In this document: positions 25,781-33,637 of the stretch, one piece after another
Position numbering within the stretch: position 1 is the first letter of the stretch
Layout: each line of letters opens with the position of its first letter
Origin: Myxococcales bacterium
GTDB lineage: Bacteria; Myxococcota_A; Polyangia; Polyangiales; Polyangiaceae
NCBI GenBank assembly: GCA_903642325.1
Contig: CAHJWM010000010.1
Location: 59,152 to 123,151, forward strand
Reading direction: 5' to 3'
Length of the DNA: 64,000 bases
The notes under the pieces: model-generated
What the model was told of the DNA's origin: nothing
What the model saw: the letters and a program-made list of their open reading frames with translations, nothing else
The model's database searches: none
Position numbers and translations under genes: made by a program

Positions 25781-27252
25781 GCAAGGCGAAGAGCATGAAA
25801 TCCACGTCGTCGACGCAGGGTCGTGTGGGCGTTTTATTGATGCTCAGCGCGAGCCTTGCGGGTTGCGGCGCGGGCGCCGGCAGCGCGGCGAAAGGACCCA
25901 CGTCGCCAAACCAACCCGAAACGGGCGCGGCCACCGGCACTGGCCCGAGCCCAGGGAGTCAGCAATTCGCGGTTGTCGACGCGCCCACCAGCGGCGAGTC
26001 TGGCGCGAACCGTCCAAAGATGAACGCGGCGGCCGAGGCCGCATACAACGCGGGCTTGGAGGCCTTCAAGCGAGGTGATCTCGCTGCGGCTAAAACCCAA
26101 TTCATCCAAGCGTCGCAAGCGGACTCCAAGGCTTACCAAGCCTTTTATTCCCTGGGCGTCGTGCGCGAGCGCATGAACGAGACGGCCGGGGCGCTGAGCT
26201 CCTATCGTCAGGCAACGAGCGTCGTGCCCGACTACGAGCCGGCAATCGTTGCCTACGCCGTGCTTTTGGCGCGCACCGGCAAGCCCGACGATGCAACTGA
26301 TTTTTTGAATCAGCGCCAGGCGCAGATGAGCAAGAGCGCGGCGGTAACCGCCGCGCTGGCCGAGGTAAAATCGATTCAGGGCAACTCCGGCGAGGCGCAG
26401 CGCTTGGCGCAGGAGGCACTCAAGCTCAATCCAGATTACCGACCAGCGATGGTGACACTGGCGCGCGACCACTACCGCTCGCGTCGGCTCGATCTCGCGC
26501 TCTACGCGCTGAAAGGTATTCTCGACGGCTACGGCGAGGAAAATCCGCCGCGTGACAAGAACAACGCCGAAGCGCACTTGATCCGTGGCCTGATCTACAA
26601 GGAGCAGGGTTTGCGTGGCCCGGCGATCGTCGAGCTTCAAGCCGCGCTCGCTTTGCGTCCAGACCTGGTGGAGGCGCGGGTGCAGCTGTCCTCGTATTTC
26701 CTGGAATCGGGCAACGCGGCGGACGCGCAAGCCCTGCTCGAGCCAGCGCTCAAGTACGACGCCGACAACCTCATCGCGCACTTGAACTTGGGGGATGCCT
26801 ACCGTTTGCTGGGCCGGCCTGTTGACGCCAAGCGTGAGCTCGAGTGGGTGAAGACGCGCGATTCGAGCATCGCCCAAGTGCACTATAACCTGGGTCTATT
26901 GTACCTGTTCACCGACAACTTTCCGGGCGTCACGCCAACGCAAGCGGCGGACACGGCGATTGACGAGCTCAATCAGTACAAGAAGATGAAACCACGCGTC
27001 GCCGGTGGCACCCCCGACGACACGGACGAGCTCATCACCCGCGCCAAAACCAAGAAGGCGCTGATCGACGCCAAAGCCAACGAAAGCGCGTCCCCGGATG
27101 CCGCTCCAGCTGCGACGTCTCCAGCCGCAGCCGCTCCAGCCGCAGCCGCTCCAGCTGCGACGTCTCCAGCCGCAGCCGCTCCAGCCGCAGCGCGCGCGCC
27201 GGCGGCGGCCCCATCCGCGCAATTCGCCCCCGTCACTGGAGCAGCAAAATGA
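25777..27252 (+). CDS. TPR lipoprotein (GltE/AglT/NfsE-like)
   Basis: 491 residues, ATGA-coupled. The signal peptide ends in a lipobox (SLAGC), so it is probably a lipoprotein. Residues 85-420 hold classical TPRs (AAYNAGLEAFKRGDLAAAK, AFYSLGVVRERMNETAGAL, AHLNLGDAYRLLGRPVDAK, VHYNLGLLYLF). The last 70 residues are Ala/Pro-rich and encoded partly by a 45-bp tandem repeat. By size and order it corresponds to GltE (AglT) or NfsE. Expected in the periplasm, anchored to a membrane, joining the large TPR protein to the FHA-TonB protein. Confidence 0.82.
   Translation: MSKAKSMKSTSSTQGRVGVLLMLSASLAGCGAGAGSAAKGPTSPNQPETGAATGTGPSPGSQQFAVVDAPTSGESGANRPKMNAAAEAAYNAGLEAFKRGDLAAAKTQFIQASQADSKAYQAFYSLGVVRERMNETAGALSSYRQATSVVPDYEPAIVAYAVLLARTGKPDDATDFLNQRQAQMSKSAAVTAALAEVKSIQGNSGEAQRLAQEALKLNPDYRPAMVTLARDHYRSRRLDLALYALKGILDGYGEENPPRDKNNAEAHLIRGLIYKEQGLRGPAIVELQAALALRPDLVEARVQLSSYFLESGNAADAQALLEPALKYDADNLIAHLNLGDAYRLLGRPVDAKRELEWVKTRDSSIAQVHYNLGLLYLFTDNFPGVTPTQAADTAIDELNQYKKMKPRVAGGTPDDTDELITRAKTKKALIDAKANESASPDAAPAATSPAAAAPAAAAPAATSPAAAAPAAARAPAAAPSAQFAPVTGAAK
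27103..27190 (+). repeat. two 45-bp direct repeats in the TPR lipoprotein gene
   Basis: A 45-bp unit starting GCTCCAGCTGCGACG occurs twice in tandem with near-perfect identity, the second copy ending at about 27190. It encodes the Ala/Pro peptide APAATSPAAAAPAAA twice, near the C-terminus. In-frame length means slippage would alter only tail length. Confidence 0.9.
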
Positions 27253-27497
27253 ATCACTCGCGTGTCATGTTTCGCCCCGCGCTCTTGGTGCTGACGATTG
27301 TTTTCGGCTCGTCCCTGGCATCCGCGCAAAAGAAGGGCCGCGTCGTGACGATCAGTGAGGTAACGATCGTCGGACGGGTACAGAAGCCAATCGCTGCTGT
27401 CGACGTCAGTCGCATTCAACCCAAGCTCACGCTCGCGGAGCTGCGCCAGCCGTTTTTGGATCGCATCGAAAAGGCGATTTACAACGACCCATTCTGA
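27249..27497 (+). CDS. small periplasmic protein of the envelope cluster (GltF-like by position)
   Basis: 82 residues, ATGA-coupled to the TPR lipoprotein. A signal peptide ends at ASA-Q; the mature part is only about 55 residues (TISEVTIVGRVQKPIAAVDV, then a helix LRQPFLDRIEKAIY). No Cys. The motif VTIVGRVQKPIAAVDVSRI looks like a conserved strand pair that might add to a partner's sheet. It sits between the GltE-like and GltG-like genes, which is the place of gltF/nfsF in Myxococcus; the match is positional only. Confidence 0.75.
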   Translation: MNHSRVMFRPALLVLTIVFGSSLASAQKKGRVVTISEVTIVGRVQKPIAAVDVSRIQPKLTLAELRQPFLDRIEKAIYNDPF

Positions 27498-27503
27498 GCC
27501 CGA

Positions 27504-28025
27504 GTGGGCTTTCGTGAGGTGTTCGCGGGCTGGCCTTTGCTCGCCGAGTGCGCGCTGGTTCTCAGCTGCTTGACGATCGCCTGGCGACGCCTGCATCAGC
27601 TGCGCAAGCTCGCGCCACCCGAAACGCGGTACTTACTTCGAGAGCTGACCCAGGACCGCGGCACGTTCGAAGGGGTTTCCCAGTTCGATGACGCTACGCG
27701 CCGGGCCGCGCTCGCGGAGTTGAATCAACGCATCTCGGATGTCGCCTTTGCGCTCGGTGTACTGCCCGCTACCTTCGTCGCTTTGGTTCGGATTTGCATC
27801 GCGAGTGGAACCGCGTTGGCACTGCTCGGGTTCTTGCAGGACGCGGATCGACCGCCACTGATCCGCGCTCTGCAAGGCGGCGCGTGTGCGCTGTGTGGGT
27901 TTGTAGGTGCAGCTTTCAACACCGCCATCGGCCGTGCGGCCAAGCTTCGCGCGGCCGCGATTCGCGTCACGTGGGACCGAGCTTCGCGTCAATTGGGGGA
28001 GGCGTTGCGCGCGTCACTGGATTGA
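27504..28025 (+). CDS. three-segment inner-membrane protein with TolQ/ExbB-like topology
   Basis: 173 residues from GTG 27504, six bases after the previous stop. One span is near the N-terminus (LLAECALVLSCLTIAW), then a cytosolic stretch with a helix (AALAELNQRISDVAFALGVLP), then two closely spaced spans (VALVRICIASGTALALLGFL and GGACALCGFVGAAFNTAIG). This one-loop-two order, with small residues packing the last two spans, is the topology of TolQ/ExbB/AglR proton-channel subunits. The sequence is too short and divergent for a firm assignment, and no TolR/ExbD-like partner is adjacent. Confidence 0.6.
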   Translation: MGFREVFAGWPLLAECALVLSCLTIAWRRLHQLRKLAPPETRYLLRELTQDRGTFEGVSQFDDATRRAALAELNQRISDVAFALGVLPATFVALVRICIASGTALALLGFLQDADRPPLIRALQGGACALCGFVGAAFNTAIGRAAKLRAAAIRVTWDRASRQLGEALRASLD

Positions 28026-28266
28026 AGCGGGGCCCCGTCTCGCGTTGTTCGCAGACCGGCGAGCAGCACTTGAAATTCTGTGTGCCGTCGCGGGTCGTCC
28101 GGTCCGCTTGGAGCCGCTCTCGCTGGAGAATTCACGAAGGGCTTTCGCAGACAGACCGCTCCGGGCTACTCTTACGTAGATCCAGGGAACACTTCGCTGA
28201 CGCCTCTGTCCCTCGATGAGGCGGTGACGTCCCCTGCCGTGAACGGCGACCACAGAGAAAGCTCCA

Positions 28267-29670
28267 ATGACCCAAGGGTTTCAGCAACCAGGCACTTCGC
28301 AACGTCCCGGACAGATGACCGCGGTCATGCGCGCTGTCGCCGCGACCGGGCCGAAGGTCCTGCGCATCGGCGTCGTGCAGAGCGGGCGCGTGTCGGAAGA
28401 GCGCATCATCAAACAGCGCACGCACGTGACGGTGGGTCCCAGCGAAAAGAACATGTTCGTTATCACGACGTCGAGCGTGCCCGCGACGTTCCGCGTGTTC
28501 GAGCTGATCGGAAACGACTACCATCTGAATTTTCTGGACGGCATGACCGGGCGCATTGCGCTGCCGACTGGTATCTCCGATCTTTCTGTTTTGAAGGGCC
28601 AGGCTCGGCGCACGTCGCAGGGCGCTTATCAGATCCGGCTGACCGAAGACTCGCGGGGCAAGGTCGTCATCGGCGATACTACATTTCTATTCCAATTCGT
28701 CGCACCCCCGCCCGTCCAGCCGAAGCCGCAGCTGCCGGTGGCGGTGCTCCGCGGCGCGAGCGCCATCGACTGGAACACGACGATCATCGCGGCGCTGTCG
28801 TTCCTGTTTCACTTCTTGCTACTCGGTTCGATTTACTCCGACTGGCTAGACCCCGTCGTCGATGACGAAGTGAGCGTCGCCGGTGTGATCGACTCGTTGA
28901 AGAGCTTGCCGCCTCCCCCGCCGGTCGAGGAGAAAACGGAGGACAAGCCGGATGAAAGCGCCAAGCCAGAGAAGGCCGCGGAAAAGACGCCAGTCGCGGC
29001 CGCCGCAGCGCCCGCTGGCCCCAAGGCCCCCGCAGGGCAGATGAGTGAAAAAGCGGCCGCGGCGCTGCACAACGAGCTGGACCAACTCGAGATGCAAACT
29101 CTCGGCGCGTTGTCGAGCAGCGGGCCAGCGACGGCAGGCGTCTTGAAAGGCAGTGAGGTTGCGACCAGCGCGCTAGACCAGGCGGCCGCTAGTAGTGCGG
29201 GCGTTGGCACTGGCACGGGCGACCTCAAGCTGGGATCAGCGGGTGGGGCCATTCGCCCGGGGATGGGCGGAACCCTGGCGGGGATTGGATCCACCGGTCA
29301 ATCAGCTGGCACAGAAGGCACGGGCGCTGCCGCAAAGGTTGCGGGGCCGAAGGGCAACGCAACGGTAGGCGGCGCATCGGTCAGTGGCGGCACGGTGGGC
29401 AACGCCTCCCGGGTCGTAGCCAGCATGCGCGCGGGCTTCCGAGCTTGCTATCAGCGCGGTTTGGCCGAAAACCCCGACGCGGCCGGAAGCGTGACGCTCA
29501 CCATCCGCGTCGGCCCGGGCGGAGAAGTGCAAAGCGTAGGGGCCTCGGCGGGCTCGCTGCCCCCGTCGGTCGTTTCGTGCGTGAAAGCGCGGGCGCAGGC
29601 GGCGCAATTCGACGCGCCCGACGGCGGCAGTGCGGTGATCCAAGTGCCCGTGACCTTCGTGAAGCAGTAG
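28267..29670 (+). CDS. FHA-like / TonB-like trans-envelope protein with AgmX/PglI C-terminal domain (GltG/NfsG-like)
   Basis: 467 residues. Residues about 28-145 form a strand-rich, FHA-like cytosolic domain (RTHVTVGPSEKNMFVI, YHLNFLDGMTGRIALP). A single span lies at about 178-197 (TTIIAALSFLFHFLLLGSIY). Outside follow a Pro/Lys-rich linker (PPPPPVEEKTEDKPDE), a Gly/Ala-rich stretch and, from about 378 to the end, the AgmX/PglI C-terminal domain: MRAGFRACYQRGL, GSVTLTIRVGPGGEV, VVSCVKAR, with the two conserved Cys. The same order is known for GltG (PglI) and NfsG. It probably carries force or signal from the inner membrane to the outer-membrane part. It begins 241 bp after the last gene, so may have its own promoter. 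Confidence 0.88.
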   Translation: MTQGFQQPGTSQRPGQMTAVMRAVAATGPKVLRIGVVQSGRVSEERIIKQRTHVTVGPSEKNMFVITTSSVPATFRVFELIGNDYHLNFLDGMTGRIALPTGISDLSVLKGQARRTSQGAYQIRLTEDSRGKVVIGDTTFLFQFVAPPPVQPKPQLPVAVLRGASAIDWNTTIIAALSFLFHFLLLGSIYSDWLDPVVDDEVSVAGVIDSLKSLPPPPPVEEKTEDKPDESAKPEKAAEKTPVAAAAAPAGPKAPAGQMSEKAAAALHNELDQLEMQTLGALSSSGPATAGVLKGSEVATSALDQAAASSAGVGTGTGDLKLGSAGGAIRPGMGGTLAGIGSTGQSAGTEGTGAAAKVAGPKGNATVGGASVSGGTVGNASRVVASMRAGFRACYQRGLAENPDAAGSVTLTIRVGPGGEVQSVGASAGSLPPSVVSCVKARAQAAQFDAPDGGSAVIQVPVTFVKQ

Positions 29671-29807
29671 TGTTCAGCGGGGGAAGGCGCCCATTCCATG
29701 AACATTTCCGAATGACCGCGCACCTAAATATTAGCAGTAGTGGCGTTTTGCGCCGGCCTCAGGGCTGACCGTACGGATTCTAAGTGAAATTTGAATGGTG
29801 CAGTGCG

Positions 29808-29836
29808 TTGACAGGAAATTTGTAGGTTTATATACT
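29808..29836 (+). promoter_or_regulatory. near-consensus sigma-70 promoter
   Basis: TTGACA at 29808-29813, a 17-bp spacer, and TATACT at 29831-29836. The -35 hexamer is perfect and the -10 has five of six consensus bases, set in an AT-rich patch that stands out in this high-GC sequence. Transcription should start near 29843, giving a leader of about 40 bases with GAGGGAGG before ATG 29882. This predicts strong, housekeeping-sigma expression of the small secreted protein and perhaps the exporter genes after it. Confidence 0.85.
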
Positions 29837-29881
29837 CGCGACATTCTTTCCTAAGTCGTCGAGGGAGGCTTGGTTTACCAC

Positions 29882-30460
29882 ATGCGATCTACAACAAATG
29901 CTTGGGCGATTTTTGCAGCTGGCGCCGTGCTGAGCTGCTTCGGAGTTGCCATGGCGCAAGACGCCGCCAAGGCTCCGGCGACCGCCGTCGGTGTTGAATC
30001 GCAACAGGACGTCAACCTGTCGCCAACGCAGATGCTCGATCGCGCTCACGCGTTCAAGCCGATGATGGACAATGACGCTGCCGCCGTGCAGCGCCAAGCC
30101 AGCGACGCAAAGCAAAAGCACGACGTCGTGAAGTCGTTGTGCTTGAGCGACAAGCTGAGCCAAATCCACGTGGCCGTGACGACCGCTGCCGGTCGGATCG
30201 GAACGCTGGAGGCCGCGGTCGCCAAAAATGATTCTGACCGAGCCAAGCACGAGTTTACGATCGTGCAGGTCCTGAAGGATCGCTCGGCATCGTTGGTATC
30301 CGAAGCCAATCAATGCATCGGTGAGGAAACCGGGTTCATTGGGGAATCGGCGGTCACGGTTACGATCGACCCGAACATTCCCGGCGGAGACGACTCGTCG
30401 GCGCTCCCGACCGATCCTTTGGTGAGCGAACCGCCGACCCTCAATAGCTCGACGTCATAA
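29882..30460 (+). CDS. small secreted hypothetical protein upstream of polysaccharide exporter
   Basis: 192 residues from ATG 29882. A signal peptide ends at AMA-Q. The mature part is helical (LSPTQMLDRAHAFKPMMDND, VVKSLCLSDKLSQIHVAVTTAA, LKDRSASLVSEANQC) with two Cys (in KSLCLS and NQCIGE) that could form a disulfide between helices. The last 45 residues are Pro/Ser/Thr/Asp-rich. I do not recognise the family. It is the first gene after a strong promoter and 70 bp before the barrel gene, so it is likely abundant and part of the export unit. Confidence 0.75.
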   Translation: MRSTTNAWAIFAAGAVLSCFGVAMAQDAAKAPATAVGVESQQDVNLSPTQMLDRAHAFKPMMDNDAAAVQRQASDAKQKHDVVKSLCLSDKLSQIHVAVTTAAGRIGTLEAAVAKNDSDRAKHEFTIVQVLKDRSASLVSEANQCIGEETGFIGESAVTVTIDPNIPGGDDSSALPTDPLVSEPPTLNSSTS

Positions 30461-30530
30461 ACGACCGTTCCGCTTTCTGCTCTTCGCTCCTCGCTCTCAT
30501 CGCCTCCCCCCGAAGAACCCGATCGGTCCC

Positions 30531-31925
30531 ATGAAGTTCTGCCTTACGCTTGTAGCGACCGTGCTTTTGGGAGCTATTTCGCTCGAAGCCCACGCCCAAC
30601 AACCCTGGCTTAGCGATCGCAAGTACGGCGAGGGCGCAGGCATTCGGGTTGGCAACTTAGAAGTTCATCCCGGTCTTTCCGCCGAGGCCGGTTACGACTC
30701 GAACTACTTCTTGCGCGCGCCGTCCGAGGATCCCTTGGCGGTCTATCGCTTTCGAATTACGCCCTCACTGAGCGTGGCAACGCTCGGCACCCAGCGCCGC
30801 GAGGGCTCGACGACGCCCACGCAATTGACGTTCCGGGCGAGCACGTACGCGGCTTTCAATCAGTTGGTCGCCGCCGACTCGAAGCACTCGGATGAAGTGC
30901 ACGATCAAAGCAACGTCGACGCGGGTGCGGACCTCGCGCTCACCTTGTTTCCGACCGGCCGTTTCGGCGTCGACGCGTACGGCAATTTCGTGCGTACGGT
31001 GCAGCCTTCGAATGCCACTGACGTGGAGAACGCGTTCAACCGCGACAGCTTTCGAGCGGGTGCGGGCGTCACCTGGCGGCCTGGTGGGGGCCTGTTCGAC
31101 TGGCGCCTCGGCTATGAGTTCATTTACAACTACTTCGAGAAAGACAATTTCTCGGAGCTCAACAACTACCAAAATACCGTCAGCATGCGCGGGCGCTGGC
31201 GTTTTTTGCCGCGCACCGCTTTGCTCTACGACGGGAGCTATACCTGGATCACCTATCCTAATTCGGGCTCGAATACGCCAGTGGGCGTGCAAAATGATGG
31301 TCAGATCCTGCGCTCGCGGATTGGCATCAACGGCCTCATTACGACGCGCCTGTCCGCCTTGTTCATGATCGGATGGGAGGGCACCTTTTACGACGCCAAT
31401 CGGCCCGGGCCGAACGGCACGCCGGCGCCGCAGCAGTTCGATTCCGTCTCGGGCCAGGCCGAGCTGAAGTACTACATCAGCGGCGGACAGGAGAGTTTGA
31501 ACGCTGGCTCAGCGCCGGTGGGCCTTTCCTTCGTCGCGTTGGGGGCAACCCGGGATGCCGCCAATAGCTACCTCGGTAACTTTTATCAACGGGACCGCGT
31601 GTACGCGAGTGCCACTTATCTGTTGGGCGGTCGTTTCGTCGCCACGCTAAATGGCGGTTTTTCGAACATCGAATTTCCGACGTCGTACTTCGCAGACGGC
31701 TCCACGCGGCAGAATTCGTTCTCGGAGCAGCGGGTCGACGCGAGCTTGTTCACGGAATACCGCTTGAGCAGTATCTTCGGCCTGAACGCCACCGTGAACT
31801 ACGATCAAAACATCACGGATGTCAGCGTGCCAACGGATTCAGTGAATCCGAACAACCCGGCAACTAGGGACGCCCTGAGATTTCGTCGCTGGCAACTGTT
31901 CGTTGGCGCGCGCCTATTCTGGTAA
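30531..31925 (+). CDS. outer-membrane beta-barrel, putative polysaccharide-export channel
   Basis: 464 residues with a signal peptide ending in AHA-Q. The rest is a regular series of amphipathic strands with aromatic girdles (GLSAEAGYDSNYFLRA, RFRITPSLSVATLG, FRAGAGVTWRPGGG, GYEFIYNYFE, VDASLFTEYRL) and it ends in a Phe/Trp-type strand (QLFVGARLFW), the signal for outer-membrane insertion. Length fits a barrel of about 16-18 strands. The next gene, five bases on, is a short OPX protein. In Myxococcus, such barrels (Wzp proteins) pair with short OPX proteins that lack their own outer-membrane helix. Confidence 0.85.
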   Translation: MKFCLTLVATVLLGAISLEAHAQQPWLSDRKYGEGAGIRVGNLEVHPGLSAEAGYDSNYFLRAPSEDPLAVYRFRITPSLSVATLGTQRREGSTTPTQLTFRASTYAAFNQLVAADSKHSDEVHDQSNVDAGADLALTLFPTGRFGVDAYGNFVRTVQPSNATDVENAFNRDSFRAGAGVTWRPGGGLFDWRLGYEFIYNYFEKDNFSELNNYQNTVSMRGRWRFLPRTALLYDGSYTWITYPNSGSNTPVGVQNDGQILRSRIGINGLITTRLSALFMIGWEGTFYDANRPGPNGTPAPQQFDSVSGQAELKYYISGGQESLNAGSAPVGLSFVALGATRDAANSYLGNFYQRDRVYASATYLLGGRFVATLNGGFSNIEFPTSYFADGSTRQNSFSEQRVDASLFTEYRLSSIFGLNATVNYDQNITDVSVPTDSVNPNNPATRDALRFRRWQLFVGARLFW

Positions 31926-31930
31926 GCCGC

Positions 31931-32563
31931 ATGCCGTCCTCACGGTGCGTTCGGTGGATGCGAATCTCCATCAGCACTCAGCGCTGGGGTTCGCTTTTGG
32001 CGGGGGCGGCGCTGGCCGCCTGCGCGGCGAACGGCGCGGCGCACAAGATCAATTTGGCGCCGCCTATCGAGCGCAACGTGCTTGGCCCCGGAGACACGTT
32101 TACATTGGAAATCGTGGGTGAAAAAGATCTGCCGCACGAGTACCAAGTAGCCTCCGACGGCACGGTCGATTTGCCTTATGTGCATACGCTGAAGGTTGCC
32201 GACCTCGAAGCGCAAGAGGTAGCTCGCCTCGTGCGCGATCACCTGATATCGGAAAAAGTGCTCAGCGATCCGAGCGTAGTGGTGCAAGTCAAGGAGTATG
32301 CAAGCCGGCACGTGACGCTGCTCGGCCAAGTGGCTAAGCCCGGGAGTTTTCCGCTCATGCCTGGCATGTCGCTCATCCAAGCGATTTCCCAGGCGGGCGG
32401 CTTGACCGCCGTTGCCAGTGGCTCGCACGTCAATTTGACGCGCAAGACGCCCAAGGGTCAACAGACGGTGGAGATCGACGTCGAGTCGATCACGGACGGC
32501 AAATCTCCGGACGTCCCACTGCAAGCGGGCGATCAGATCTATGTTCACGAACGCTTGTTCTGA
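31931..32563 (+). CDS. short OPX (Wza-type) polysaccharide export lipoprotein
   Basis: 210 residues. The signal peptide ends in a lipobox (LAAC). The polysaccharide-export (PES) domain covers about residues 45-120 (LGPGDTFTLEIVGEKDLPHE, DGTVDLPYV, VVVQVKEYAS) and one SLBB domain about 120-205 (VTLLGQVAKPGSFPLMPGMS, LIQAISQAGGLT, LQAGDQIYVHERLF). The protein ends right after SLBB and has no C-terminal amphipathic helix, which in E. coli Wza forms the outer-membrane pore. So it needs a separate channel, and the barrel gene before it is the obvious candidate. No Wzx, Wzy, Wzc or sugar-transferase genes are next to it. Confidence 0.92.
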   Translation: MPSSRCVRWMRISISTQRWGSLLAGAALAACAANGAAHKINLAPPIERNVLGPGDTFTLEIVGEKDLPHEYQVASDGTVDLPYVHTLKVADLEAQEVARLVRDHLISEKVLSDPSVVVQVKEYASRHVTLLGQVAKPGSFPLMPGMSLIQAISQAGGLTAVASGSHVNLTRKTPKGQQTVEIDVESITDGKSPDVPLQAGDQIYVHERLF

Positions 32564-32575
32564 GGGCGTGCCCTC
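32562..32575. terminator. short hairpin between convergent genes
   Basis: GAGGG-CGTG-CCCTC forms a five-pair stem over the stop of the OPX gene, just before the convergent gene ending at 32579. There is no T-tract, so termination is only possible, not certain. Confidence 0.3.
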
Positions 32576-32578
32576 GGC

Positions 32579-33637
32579 TCAAGGTGCCGCTTCTGGCGGT
32601 GCGAACCGCAGCATGACGAGCGAGTGCATGCTGGGTGTCGTCAAGCCCAGAAAGTGATCGGTGCCGCTACCGGTAGGGCCAAGGCGTGTCTCGCTGGAGA
32701 GGGGGATGCCGGAACCAGCCGCAATGCCGAGAGTCCAGTGGCCCTGCTTGTGAAAACAGGTATGCACGGAAGCGAGCCACTCGGCGGGGAATAGCGTTTC
32801 ACCGCGGAGGGCCACGTCATGCTGTGAGGCTTGGCTGCTGGCTAGAGGTGGCAAGCCAAACGCCTCTACGCCCACGAATAGCAAGCCCGGTTCGAGCAAC
32901 TCCATTCCAAAGCCCAGCCCGAGGAAAGCCTGATTACCGAGGCGAGCTTCGCCCACATCGAGCCTGCGGCGGAGCCGGGCTCCGGCGCTGAACGCCAGGC
33001 GGAATCGCCGGACGCCCGCCGCAAGTGTCGCGCTCGGCATGAGCACCACGGACGTCTCGCCGGCGAGCTCGTCATCACCGGCGAGCGGTAGCGAGGCCTC
33101 GAGCGCAAGGCGTACGCCAAGCCCGCGCGTGCCGAGCGCGTCGTTGAGCGAATAGCCAAGGCCAAGCCGGGGATTGCGAAGTGCGCCATGCGCGATCGCC
33201 GGCGCTGTCTGACTGCTCACCCCGCCCGCGCCACTGCCACTTTGATACAGTCGCGCGGGCGTGGCCAGTGTAAGCTCGATATTTTTCCATACACCGGCGC
33301 TGATCAGAAGCGAGGCGTCGAGCGCGTCGCCGAGCGCGTCCACGTTGCGCCCGTCGCGATCGGGGGATGCCAAGTGCAGCAACACGGGTCGGCGAAGCCA
33401 TTCCGTGGTCAGCCCGAAGGTGATCACTCCCACGGCATCGACGCGCGCGTCCGGTAAGCTGACGAATTTGGCGCGACCCGCCGGCAGCCACAGTGAATTT
33501 GCGTCGAAGCACGTGCTGAACGCCGGGTTCGAGCCGCAACCGCTCGCGTGCGCATGCGCGCTGAAGAGTGCCGAGGCCGCGGTCAGCGCCGCGACCCAGG
33601 CGGGTTTGAAGGCGAGGCGGCGTCTCACTGGCGGCAC
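32579..33637 (-). CDS. predicted outer-membrane protein
   Basis: 352 residues with a signal peptide ending in AHA-S and two near-N-terminal Cys (CGSNPAFSTC). The rest is strand-rich (DAVGVITFGLTTEWL, GLGVRLALEASLPL, RFRLAFSAGARLRRRLDV, HSLVMLRF) and resembles the N-terminal barrel part of myxobacterial OmpA-like proteins, but without the peptidoglycan-binding OmpA domain. It starts with GTG; GTG 33637 and 33628 are both possible, and the second would overlap an upstream stop as GTGA. It is convergent with the OPX gene. Confidence 0.65.
   Translation of the reverse strand: MPPVRRRLAFKPAWVAALTAASALFSAHAHASGCGSNPAFSTCFDANSLWLPAGRAKFVSLPDARVDAVGVITFGLTTEWLRRPVLLHLASPDRDGRNVDALGDALDASLLISAGVWKNIELTLATPARLYQSGSGAGGVSSQTAPAIAHGALRNPRLGLGYSLNDALGTRGLGVRLALEASLPLAGDDELAGETSVVLMPSATLAAGVRRFRLAFSAGARLRRRLDVGEARLGNQAFLGLGFGMELLEPGLLFVGVEAFGLPPLASSQASQHDVALRGETLFPAEWLASVHTCFHKQGHWTLGIAAGSGIPLSSETRLGPTGSGTDHFLGLTTPSMHSLVMLRFAPPEAAP

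Noticed and set aside
24557..26883. Minus-strand open frames of 365 and 349 residues
   Set aside because: They are antisense shadows of the large TPR protein and the TPR lipoprotein genes, with no start signal or recognisable motif.
28026..28266. Possible small genes between the membrane protein and FHA/TonB genes
   Set aside because: Frames on both strands lack start signals and motifs; the gap is more likely a promoter region.
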